A DNA stretch of 5,765 bases. It comes from an uncultured Neisseria sp. Its GTDB lineage: Bacteria > Pseudomonadota > Gammaproteobacteria > Burkholderiales > Neisseriaceae. Below are positions 1 to 5,765 of this stretch, one piece after another. Location of the stretch: NCBI GenBank assembly GCA_927911515.1, contig CAKMQH010000336.1, forward strand, positions 1 through 5,765, in the 5' to 3' direction. How positions within the stretch are numbered: the first letter of the stretch is position 1; each line of letters begins with the position of its first letter. Below the pieces are notes generated by a model that worked only from the letters and a program-made list of their open reading frames with translations, searched no databases and was not told where the DNA came from. The translations under genes and the position numbers were made by a program.

Positions 1-791
1 TTTTTCTTTTTGGTGGCGGTTTCGTCGTTTTCGTTTTTCATCTCGAACATGATGGAGATGATTTCGTTGCCTTCTTCGTCGGTTTCGCGGTAGATGTAGT
101 CGCCTTTGCTGCCGGTTTTGGCGTCGTTGTCCTTGCCGAAGACGGCTTGGGGAAAGGCGGTGGTGCGGATGCGGTTGAATTCGGTTTCGCAGTGCTGCTC
201 GAGGCTTTCGCCTATCATTTTGGTGGACTGTTTGGCTTTGAAGTCTTTGTAGAAGGCGATGGTTTCGTCTTTTTGTTTGAGTTCGGCTTCGTATTTTTCG
301 CGCAGGCTTTGTTTTTCCAACTGGTTTTCTTTGGTTTGCAGCATGAGCTGGGTGTTCAGATTGCCCAATTCGCGTTCTTTTTCGGCAACGGCTTTGGTGA
401 TTTCTAGCTCTTTTTCCATGTTTTTCGCCGTTTCCAGCGATTTTGCCTGCGCTTTCAGTTCTGCAATTAATTTGTCTTGCTCGGCGATTTGCGCTTTCAG
501 ACGACCTTCGATTTCGGCGGCGGCAAGTTTGCTGTCTTTTTCGTAGGCGTTGATTTGGTTGGACAGGGCGGCGATTTCGTGGTTTTTGTCGGCTAGGATT
601 TTGTCGAACTGATTTTGCGCCTGCGCTTGGGCAAGCTGCATATCGCTTTGAAACTGCATCTGCGCCTGTTGCAGGCGTTCGTGGATTTCGGTTTGAAATT
701 CTTGGGTGCGGACTTGGTTCAGGATGTCGGCGTAACTGGCTTCGTTGACGGTAAACGCGGTATGGCAGTGCGGGCATTTGATTTCGTGCAT
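1..791 (-). CDS. DUF2130 domain protein, coiled-coil with nuclease-like core (3' part outside window)
   Basis: The reading frame is open for 263 codons from the ATG at 789-791 and leaves the window before any stop. Residues 1-10 (MHEIKCPHCH) carry a CxxC pair resembling half of a zinc ribbon. Residues about 25-180 are rich in Gln, Glu, Lys and Ala with no proline, as in a long coiled coil. From about 179 the sequence has the character of the DUF2130 family: FYKDFKAKQSTKMIGESLEQH, then KDND, GSKGDYIYRE and FEMKNE. Asp231 of GDY and Glu250-x-Lys252 of FEMKN fit a PD-(D/E)XK nuclease fold, to which I believe the family has been assigned; this is recalled, not tested. An AAGGGA motif about 9 nt upstream supports the start. 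The function is unknown; a role in DNA handling is inference. Unlike its neighbours, the visible part has no frameshift. A DUS lies in frame within codons 95-99. Confidence 0.88.
   Translation of the reverse strand, partial: MHEIKCPHCHTAFTVNEASYADILNQVRTQEFQTEIHERLQQAQMQFQSDMQLAQAQAQNQFDKILADKNHEIAALSNQINAYEKDSKLAAAEIEGRLKAQIAEQDKLIAELKAQAKSLETAKNMEKELEITKAVAEKERELGNLNTQLMLQTKENQLEKQSLREKYEAELKQKDETIAFYKDFKAKQSTKMIGESLEQHCETEFNRIRTTAFPQAVFGKDNDAKTGSKGDYIYRETDEEGNEIISIMFEMKNENDETATKKK
496..507 (-). repeat. DNA uptake sequence, AGGTCGTCTGAA form, inside the DUF2130 gene
   Basis: The minus strand reads AGGTCGTCTGAA, a perfect copy of the 12-base uptake sequence variant described for the N. mucosa group. 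It lies in frame and encodes part of EGRLK in the coiled-coil region, where such residues are tolerated. It probably serves as a recognition site for transformation rather than having a role in the protein. Confidence 0.9.
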
Positions 792-820
792 GGCGGGTTT
801 CCCTTTTGTTTGAGAGTGGG

Positions 821-829
821 ATTTTAGCA
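821..829 (-). promoter_or_regulatory. possible extended -10 for the DUF2130 gene
   Basis: The minus strand reads TGCTAAAAT, an extended -10 (TG-N-TAAAAT, one mismatch to TATAAT) about 30 bases upstream of the ATG. No good -35 box is visible, since that position is T-rich and overlaps the uptake sequence. The call rests on this motif and its spacing alone. Confidence 0.3.
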
Positions 830-832
830 GAA

Positions 833-844
833 AGGTCGTCTGAA
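833..844 (+). repeat. DNA uptake sequence, AGGTCGTCTGAA form
   Basis: A perfect 12/12 copy in the gap between the ABC transporter and DUF2130 genes. It faces the shortened inverted copy at 896-906, in the arrangement Neisseria often uses for terminators, though the 51-base spacing is long for an efficient hairpin. Confidence 0.9.
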
Positions 845-895
845 AAAGTTTTAGCAAAACTCGCTGCGCTCGTTTTGGCGAAACCCCCACGGGTT

Positions 896-906
896 TTCAG
901 AGACCT
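896..906 (-). repeat. degenerate DNA uptake sequence lacking one base
   Basis: The minus strand reads AGGTCTCTGAA, which is AGGTCGTCTGAA without the central G. It lies 14 bases downstream of the ABC transporter stop codon and opposes the intact copy at 833-844. The loss could be natural decay or another single-base sequence error like those in the nearby genes. Confidence 0.5.
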
Positions 907-919
907 CGTCGCTTTACAT

Positions 920-2688
920 TCAATCGCAAGCTGCGTTGCCGACATCAAGGCAGAAATCGTGAAACTCGTTGAGCGTGCTGCGGTGGCCGATGCTGATGAT
1001 GATGCTCTGCGGCAGTTTGTGCTTTAAGGCGCGATAGAGCAGGGCTTCGGTCGGTTCGTCCAAGGCGGCGGTGGCTTCGTCGAGCAGGATGACTTTGGGC
1101 TGCGAGAGCAGGGCGCGGACGAAGGCGACGCGTTGCAGTTCGCCGGGGGAGAGCTTGTGTTGCCAATCGTCGGTTTTGTCTAGTTTATCAATGAGATAAC
1201 CTAAGCGGCAGGTATTCATGGCTTCGGCTAGTTCGGGATGCTGTTTGTCGATGTTGGGATAACAAATCGCGTCGCGCAGGCTGCCTTGCGCCGTGTACGG
1301 GCGTTGCGGCAGGAAGAGGATGTCTTGATGCGGCGGACGGCTGACTTTACCGCTACTGCCGAACGGCCAAAGCCCCGCCAGCGCGCGCAGCAGCGAGGTT
1401 TTGCCGCAACCGCTCGGGCCGCGTATCAGCAGGGAATCGCCGCTTTTGAGGTTGACGTTGATGCCGCTCAACAGGATTTCGCCGTTGTGGCGGAACAGGG
1501 CGACGTTTTCCAGCGAGAGGTCGTCTGAAACTTCGGTAATGTCGGGTTGCTGCGCGCTGTGTTGTTCTTCCGTACTCAGCAAGAATCCGTACAGACGTTC
1601 CAGTCGGGCGCGGTAGGCGGTGAATGTGTTGTAGAACATCCGAAAGAAGGACAGGGCGTTTTGCAGTCGGGCGAAGGCTTGGACGGTCTGCTGGATGTCG
1701 CCGATTTTGATTTGCCCGGCAAACAGGCGCGGGGCTTGCAAAATAATGGGGAAGAGCTTGATTCCGTTGGTAAACATATCATTAAAGCCGCTTAAGCAGA
1801 CGCTTTGGCGGGCGATGCGCCAACGGTTGCGGATGATGGCCTTGAAGCGGTCGGCAAGCTGGTCGTGTTCGTGTTGTTCGCCGCTGTAAAACGCCACGCT
1901 TTCGGCGTGGTCGCGCACGCGGATGAGGGAGTAGCGGTAGTCGCCGTTGAGCTTTTCGTTTTCATAGTTGTAACGAATCAACGGGTTGCTATCCACATGG
2001 CGATAAAGGTCGCCAAAATTACAAACATATAGACAAACCAAACGATGCCGTGCGGAATGTCGAAGCCGAACACGGTCAGGATGCCCGCCAAGCCCCACAA
2101 AACAACGGCAAACTCCAGCGAGGTAACGACCGAATTGACCATGCCGCGCACAAATTCTATGGTCGAGGCGATGAAATCCTGCGCGTCTTGTTGGATACGC
2201 TGGTCGATATTGTCCGGCGCATGGCGGCGCATTTGCAGGCGGTAGTAGTTTTTGTCGGCAAGCCAGCGCGTCGTCAGCACTTCGTTGAGCCGCTCCGACC
2301 ATTTAATCGCCAAGCCTTGATCAAGGAAGTCGTTGACGACGTTGTTAAACGCCCGCACCAACACCACGCCCGCGTTCATCGCTGCAAACATCCAAAACGC
2401 GGAGGCGTTTAAATCCTGCATCGAGTCGTAAAGCCCTTTGGACATGAAGGTACTCAATACATTCAGCCGCACTTCGGTTAACAGCAGCGCAATCATCGCC
2501 GTAATCAGCAGCAAGACTTTGACCGCGCTTTTCGGCGTCAGGCACAGCCGCAGGATATAGGCGAACTCGCGCCCGAAGCGCGTTTCGCGTGCCAAAAACA
2601 GAATCACCGCCGATGCGGCGGCGACCATCAATAAGGTCTGTAACAGCCAAGACGGCGTGGAATAAAGCTCGGTTTGCCATTTTTGCAT
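920..2688 (-). pseudogene. YddA/SbmA-type ABC transporter, permease-ATPase fusion, one frameshift
   Basis: The gene starts at the ATG at 2686-2688, preceded by AAGAGA at suitable spacing. It reads MQKWQTELYS and continues to codon 233 (MWI), after which the frame stops at 1978-1980. Restoring one missing base near 1989-1992 joins it to SNPLIRYNYENEK and gives 589 residues, normal for this family of inner-membrane exporter-fold transporters with fused domains. About six membrane helices lie in residues 13-325, with the family motif DNIDQRIQQD at 159-168. The ATPase domain has Walker A GPSGCGKTS (424-432), Q-loop Gln462, signature LSPGE (513-517), Walker B VILLDE (533-538) and H-loop His569. 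Related proteins move peptides, peptide antibiotics or cobalamin; the substrate here is unknown. It is divergent from the TonB receptor, suggesting linked function. As written, the product would stop before the ATPase. A sequencing error is as likely as a true pseudogene. Confidence 0.9.
1518..1529 (+). repeat. DNA uptake sequence, AGGTCGTCTGAA form, inside the ABC transporter gene
   Basis: A perfect 12/12 copy on the strand opposite the gene. The coding strand reads it as part of EVSDDLS (residues 386-392), in the linker between the membrane and ATPase domains, a tolerant position. Confidence 0.9.
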
Positions 2689-2720
2689 GTGCGTTGTCTC
2701 TTGAGGCAGGCAGTGGGCAG

Positions 2721-2732
2721 GGGTCGTCTGAA
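2721..2732 (+). repeat. DNA uptake sequence, 11 of 12 match
   Basis: The site reads GGGTCGTCTGAA, which differs from AGGTCGTCTGAA only at the first base and keeps the core essential for uptake. It lies in the 5' leader of the ABC transporter gene, 33 bases before its start. Confidence 0.75.
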
Positions 2733-2808
2733 ACCCTGATTCTCCGCTTAATAAAATAATTTACAATTACTATGGATAAAGTTTTGATTGATGTTGTATT
2801 TTTGTTTT

Positions 2809-2828
2809 TACAAATAGTTATCATCACT
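2809..2828 (+). promoter_or_regulatory. possible Fur box upstream of the TonB receptor
   Basis: The segment TACAAAT-A-GTTATCA (2809-2823) matches the 7-1-7 Fur pattern TGATAAT-N-ATTATCA at 10 of 14 positions, with the right half 6 of 7. A TTTACA hexamer (2807-2812) overlaps its left side, and TATAGA (2832-2837) follows at a rather long 19-base spacing, so binding here could block RNA polymerase. The match is moderate, and the call leans on the expected iron control of siderophore receptors. Confidence 0.4.
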
Positions 2829-2856
2829 TTTTATAGAAAGGCAGAATGTTATCAAA

Positions 2857-2862
2857 TATAAT
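2857..2862 (+). promoter_or_regulatory. consensus -10 box for the TonB receptor gene
   Basis: A perfect TATAAT lies 76 bases before the receptor ATG. The matching -35 position (around 2833-2839) is A-rich and poor, so this promoter may be weak or need an activator. A GTTATCA motif at 2848-2854 lies just upstream of the box and repeats the right half of the possible Fur site 31 bases earlier, about three helical turns. Confidence 0.4.
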
Positions 2863-2895
2863 TCCGCAGCAAAATTACTTTGTGATTTTTAACGC

Positions 2896-2907
2896 TTATT
2901 GCAATAA
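2896..2907 (+). promoter_or_regulatory. 12-bp perfect palindrome in the receptor leader
   Basis: TTATTGCAATAA is its own reverse complement and lies 31 bases upstream of the receptor start, probably inside the transcribed leader. It could be an operator for a dimeric regulator. It is too A/T-rich and loopless to be a terminator. Chance occurrence in A/T-rich DNA cannot be excluded. Confidence 0.3.
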
Positions 2908-2938
2908 AAATAACCCACCTCAAAGATAGAAGGAATCT

Positions 2939-5159
2939 ATGAATAGCAAATTAGCCCTGATGCCGCTTTTGATTATGAGCGCGTTTTCTTATGCCGCCGA
3001 TGAAGCGACACCCGAAGCCCCTATGCAACAGCAGTTGCAGGAAGTCAATGTCCGCGCCGACGCCAAACGCGTCAAAGCCGCCCGTTCTTACTCCATCGCC
3101 AGCGACGGCGACTTGCGCGACCGCGTGAACTTGGGCGTATTGGGCAAAGCCAACGCCTTTACCGCGCCGATTACCGTCGTCAACTACGACGAACAAGCCC
3201 TCAACAACACCGAAGCGCGTACTTTGGTGGATGCCGTAGCGAAAAAAGACGCTTCCGTTTGGCAGTTCGGCGGCGAAAGCAACACATTGACCGGCCTGTA
3301 TTTCCGCGGTTATCAGCTTGATGCGCGCCAATTCAGCGTCAACGGTTTGGCGGGCATGTACGGCACGCAAGGCACAGCCAGCGTGCAAGTCGGCTCCGCG
3401 CAATTGATTAAAGGCGCGTCCACCGCCGTAAACGGCATGGACCCTGAAGGCGCGGTATCCGGTTCCGTCAAATATCGAAACCAAAAAAGCCGCCGATGAA
3501 GGCAACCGCAAAATCGGCTTGGGCTGGTTCAGCAACAACCGCGCCCAAGGCACGTTCGACTTGGGTCAACGTTTCGGCGAAAACAAAGAATTCGGCGTGC
3601 GCGCCAACGGTAAACTGCGCCACGGCGACACCCCGCGCCACGGTTACAGCGAAGACAATAAAGAATTTGCCTTGAATGCCGACTATCGCGGCGAAACACT
3701 GCGCGTGGCGTTCGACTCCATCTACGCCAAACGCAAAACCAACGGCGGACGCGCGCGTATGCAGGACATTCAAAACGCCAACGGACGCTTGTTTGCCGCA
3801 CCTGAAGGCAAAGTGAATTTGGCGCCGAGCTGGCAGGCTCAAAACACGCGCGGTCAAACGAATATGCTGACCTCGAATGGGATGCGTTTGAAAATGCCCA
3901 AATTACAGGTGGTATCGGCTACAACAATGCGCGCTATTACGGTAATTTCGCCTCTCCTACCGTTACAAGCAGCGGTTTGACCTACAATTCCGGTCGCGCG
4001 CGTTTGACCGACCAGCGTTTTAAAACGCTCAGTATGAATCTGACTGCACGCGGCGAATTTGAAACCGGTCCAGTAAGCCACAACTGGAGTACCGCATTTG
4101 ACCGTATCGACCGCAAACGCACTACTTATCAAGGCGCACGTCAAACAAGAAGCAGCGTTATCGATCCGAGCATCGACATTCCTACTCAATTGGCAAAATT
4201 GGATTCCAACTTAGGCAGCGCATGGAGTGCAACGCCTTCAGTGGATACTGTGATCAAAGTAAACAGCTTGGCAGTATCCGACACACTGGGTTTTGCCGAC
4301 AATAAATACCGCCTCACTTTGGGCGGACGTTTCCAAGCCGTCGAGCAGAAAAACAAATTAAACAGCCGCAAAGCAGATGCGAGCCGTTTCAGCCCGATGT
4401 TGATGGCGGCATGGGTTCCGCAGCCTGATTTGGTGGTTTACGGAAACTATATGGAAGATTTGGAGCCGTCCAACATCCGTACCGATGAGGACGGTCATGT
4501 GACGATGGCAGATCCGCGCGTCAGCCGCCAATTTGAAGTCGGCGTACGCAAAAACTGGGGCGACTTTGTAACCACTTTAAACGCGTTCCAAATCAAACGT
4601 CCGGGCTACTGGCGCGGTAACACGACTTCAGGTACTGATTTCGCAGTGCGCAAAAATGCAGGCTTGGCTTATAGCGGTTCCGAGCAAGGCATGGAGCGCA
4701 GCCGCGGTATCGAGTTCAATACCTATGCCAACTTGTTGAACAAAACCCTGCGTCCGACTTTCGGTCTGATGTATCTGCAATCAACCGTAAAAGATTATCC
4801 GAATTTCGCCGACAATTTGGTTAACGGCGTACAAGTCGCCAACCGCGCGTGATTGCCAAAGCGGGCGTAGAGTGGGACACCCCGTTTGCCAAAGGCTTGA
4901 CCTTGAACGGCAACGTTTCGTACTTCGGCAAGTCTTACCAAGATACGCAAAACAATACGCCTTCCCATCCTATACCTTGGTTGACGTAGGCGCGCGCTAC
5001 AAAACCAAGCTGGGCAAAAATACCCTGACCGTCAGCAGCGCGGTGGAAAACCTGTTCAACAAAAATTACTGGCAGGTACAGCGCGGCCAATACGACCGCA
5101 GCTTCGCCGTTGTCGGTATGCCGCGTACTTACTGGCTGAAAGCGGAATTGGATTTCTAA
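2939..5159 (+). pseudogene. TonB-dependent siderophore-type outer-membrane receptor, four frameshifts
   Basis: The gene starts at ATG 2939-2941 behind the strong ribosome-binding site AGAAGGA. Residues 1-19 (ending SAFSYA) are a signal peptide, LQEVNVRA (33-40) is a likely TonB box, and a plug domain follows, with YFRGYQLDARQFSVNG and QLIKGASTAVNGMDPEGAVSG. The C-terminal barrel carries GARYKTKLG, VENLFNKNYW, GMPRTYWLKAELDF and a final Phe. As written, the frame breaks four times: one extra A at 3470-3472 (SGSVNIETKKA is restored without it), one A missing at 3861-3862 (restores KYADLEWDAF), one base missing at about 4842-4850 (restores NRA-VIAKAGVEWD), and one A missing at 4954-4955 (restores QNKYAFPSYT). 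Repair gives 740 residues, normal for this family. It probably imports a ferric siderophore using TonB energy; TdfF/TdfG-like Neisseria receptors are candidate relatives, not confirmed. With these indels no full receptor could form, but conservation across all pieces suggests very recent damage or sequence error. Confidence 0.92.
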
Positions 5160-5179
5160 ACCGCCGGTAATTTGTATTG

Positions 5180-5191
5180 AGGCCGTCTGAA
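5180..5191 (+). repeat. DNA uptake sequence, AGGCCGTCTGAA form, left arm
   Basis: A perfect AGGCCGTCTGAA with C at position 4, where the other copies in the window have T. It forms the left arm of the terminator. Confidence 0.92.
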
Positions 5192-5199
5192 AATAAAGT

Positions 5200-5211
5200 T
5201 TCAGACGGCCT
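5200..5211 (-). repeat. DNA uptake sequence, AGGCCGTCTGAA form, right arm
   Basis: A perfect AGGCCGTCTGAA on the minus strand, forming the right arm of the terminator and pairing with 5180-5191. Confidence 0.92.
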
Positions 5212-5234
5212 CTTTAATATTTTCCGTACGTTTT

Positions 5235-5707
5235 TTATTCATAAATGATGCAATTGCTGTCGGTGCCGTTGGCGTTGCTGAAATAAGTATTGCTTTCCGA
5301 ACAGGAAGAAGAGCTGGTTTCGCAGAGTGTCAGTATCATATCTTGATTGATTTTCAACACCCTCGGTTCGCTGTCTTTGTTTAAGGCGACAGCTTTGACG
5401 GTAAAGTTGTCCGGAAGGGCGCCGCGTGCATTTTCCCTGGCATCCTGAAGCAGAAAATAGTCATTTTTGTTTGACAGCCAAATCAGCCCAAGTAGTCGAA
5501 TTCTTTTTAAAACTTTTATGCTGGGCATAAAATCGTTCGAGTGCATGTGCATTGTCCTGCAAGGCCGAAGCCGCCTGTTTTTAATCGGGCGTCTTTGACA
5601 TAACGCTGATAGGCAGGCAGGGCAATGGCAGCCAAAATAGCCGTTATAGCAACGGCAAACAATATTTCATACAAACTGAAGCCGGAAATGGAATACTGCC
5701 GATTCAT
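5235..5707 (-). pseudogene. comP: ComP-like minor type IV pilin (uptake-sequence receptor), two frameshifts
   Basis: ComP is the minor pilin that binds DNA uptake sequences at the surface of Neisseria during transformation. The ATG at 5705-5707 gives MNRQYSISG-FSLYE, a class III prepilin leader cut after Gly9 with Phe at +1 and Glu at +5, then a hydrophobic helix to about residue 36. The frame breaks twice, each time by one extra A in a five-A run (5578-5582 and 5464-5468 on the plus strand). Removing both gives a 156-residue protein reading RLKQAASALQDNAHALERFY, TTWADLAVKQ and NDYFLLQDARENARGAL, then FTVKAVALNKDSEP and a C-terminus with three cysteines (128, 135, 152). The order ERFY, ARGAL, KAVA, NKD, SSCS and the terminal Cys fits remembered meningococcal ComP better than PilE, PilV or PilX. 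Meningococcal ComP, as I recall it, has four cysteines. Without repair only a truncated leader and helix would be made. Confidence 0.8.
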
Positions 5708-5750
5708 TTTTTCCCCCTTTAAAATGAGTAAAAGCGAATCGGCAGTATTC
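5691..5750 (-). promoter_or_regulatory. 15-bp inverted repeat enclosing the comP ribosome-binding site
   Basis: GAATACTGCCGATTC at 5691-5705 is the exact reverse complement of 5736-5750, with a 30-base loop (5706-5735). In the comP message the 5' arm lies in the leader. The 3' arm spans the last base of the start codon through codon 6, leaving the purine-rich Shine-Dalgarno sequence and the A and U of the start codon in the loop. Such a stem could control translation of comP or serve as a protein-binding operator. The pairing is seen directly; the function is inferred. Confidence 0.6.
5713..5720 (-). promoter_or_regulatory. comP ribosome-binding site
   Basis: The minus strand reads AAAGGGGG followed by five A residues and the ATG. 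This strong purine tract at five-base spacing fixes the comP start and lies in the loop of the surrounding inverted repeat. Confidence 0.65.
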
Positions 5751-5765
5751 TGTATTTAGTATGAT

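Larger units (their letters stand above)
792..919. other. intergenic gap with uptake sequences and small hairpins
   Basis: This 128-base gap separates the 3' end of the ABC transporter gene from the start of the DUF2130 gene, both on the minus strand. It holds a perfect uptake sequence (833-844), an inverted copy lacking one base (896-906), and two small inverted repeats: AGTTTT/AAAACT at 847-861 and AAACCC/GGGTTT at 881-896. On the minus strand the first is followed by a T run, so it could act as a weak terminator for the ABC gene, but its stem is almost all A-T. No small gene is evident. Confidence 0.6.
2689..2938. promoter_or_regulatory. divergent control region between ABC transporter and TonB receptor
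   Basis: This 250-base A/T-rich region separates two divergent gene starts, so it must hold both promoters. For the receptor it contains a TATAAT box at 2857-2862, a possible Fur site at 2809-2828, a second GTTATCA half-site at 2848-2854 and a 12-bp palindrome at 2896-2907. For the ABC gene the minus strand around 2740-2775 is A/T-rich, but I could not choose a convincing -35/-10 pair. A near-perfect uptake sequence lies at 2721-2732. No gene is supported here. Confidence 0.65.
5179..5215 (+). terminator. uptake-sequence terminator between convergent genes
   Basis: A perfect 14-bp stem (GAGGCCGTCTGAAA at 5179-5192 with its complement at 5199-5212) encloses the six-base loop ATAAAG and is followed by TTTAATATTTT. 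It lies 19 bases after the receptor stop and 22 bases beyond the stop of the convergent comP gene, so it probably ends transcription from both sides, best from the left because of the T-rich tail. Each arm contains one uptake sequence, a standard Neisseria arrangement. Confidence 0.93.

Noticed and set aside
147..827. Plus-strand open frames in the first 830 bases, with Phe- and Leu-rich translations
   Set aside because: They are antisense shadows of the DUF2130 gene, whose minus-strand frame shows family motifs. The Phe richness is the complement of Lys/Glu codons.
2345..2827. 160-codon minus-strand frame across the start of the ABC gene and the control region
   Set aside because: It overlaps the well-supported ABC transporter frame, has no recognisable domain, and its first part covers A/T-rich promoter DNA.
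2951..3857. Long minus-strand open frames under the receptor gene (2951-3553, 3468-3857)
   Set aside because: They are antisense to clear signal peptide, TonB box and plug motifs, arise from the GC-rich codon pattern, and show no family features of their own.
3977..5159. Treating the pieces 3977-4852 and 4872-5159 as separate genes
   Set aside because: Their proteins join continuously with single-base corrections into one barrel, and neither piece has its own ribosome-binding site or signal peptide.
5464..5582. Phase variation or programmed frameshifting at the comP A runs
   Set aside because: Five-base runs are too short for typical Neisseria phase variation. Two separate slips would be needed, with no stimulatory element visible, so error or decay is simpler.
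5691..5765. The inverted repeat at the right end as a fold-back assembly artefact
   Set aside because: A fold-back would stay complementary beyond the arms. Sequence outside 5691 and 5750 and at the loop edges does not match.

Overview
The window looks like a commensal Neisseria chromosome, most likely of the N. mucosa/sicca/macacae type. The main evidence is repeated copies of the 12-base DNA uptake sequence (DUS). Three perfect copies have the AGGTCGTCTGAA form and one more is 11/12. An inverted pair of the AGGCCGTCTGAA form makes a terminator. The proteins also have Neisseria-like character, including a ComP-type minor pilin. Species placement is inferred from DUS dialect only.

Layout, left to right. 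1-791 (-) is the N-terminal 263 codons of a DUF2130 coiled-coil/nuclease-like protein that runs off the left edge. 792-919 is a gap with an uptake sequence, a one-base-short inverted partner and small hairpins. 920-2688 (-) is a YddA/SbmA-type ABC transporter, with fused membrane and ATPase domains, broken by one single-base loss. 2689-2938 is a divergent control region with a possible Fur site, a TATAAT box and a 12-bp palindrome. 2939-5159 (+) is a TonB-dependent siderophore-type outer-membrane receptor broken by four single-base indels. 5179-5215 is a strong terminator built from two opposed uptake sequences and shared by convergent genes. 5235-5707 (-) is a comP-like minor type IV pilin gene with two single-base insertions. 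Its ribosome-binding site lies in the loop of a perfect 15-bp inverted repeat.

How the genes may work together. The divergent receptor and inner-membrane ABC protein could form an uptake route for an iron chelate or a peptide-like compound, possibly under iron control (inference). ComP is the pilin that recognises uptake sequences during transformation, so the window holds both the likely reader and several copies of the sequence it reads.

The main caution is that three of the four genes carry seven single-base frameshifts in total. Five of these are gain or loss of one A/T in a short run, and the reconstructed proteins are otherwise well preserved. This fits base-calling error in a draft sequence at least as well as real gene decay. 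I saw no CRISPR array, tRNA, rRNA, insertion sequence or phage gene.
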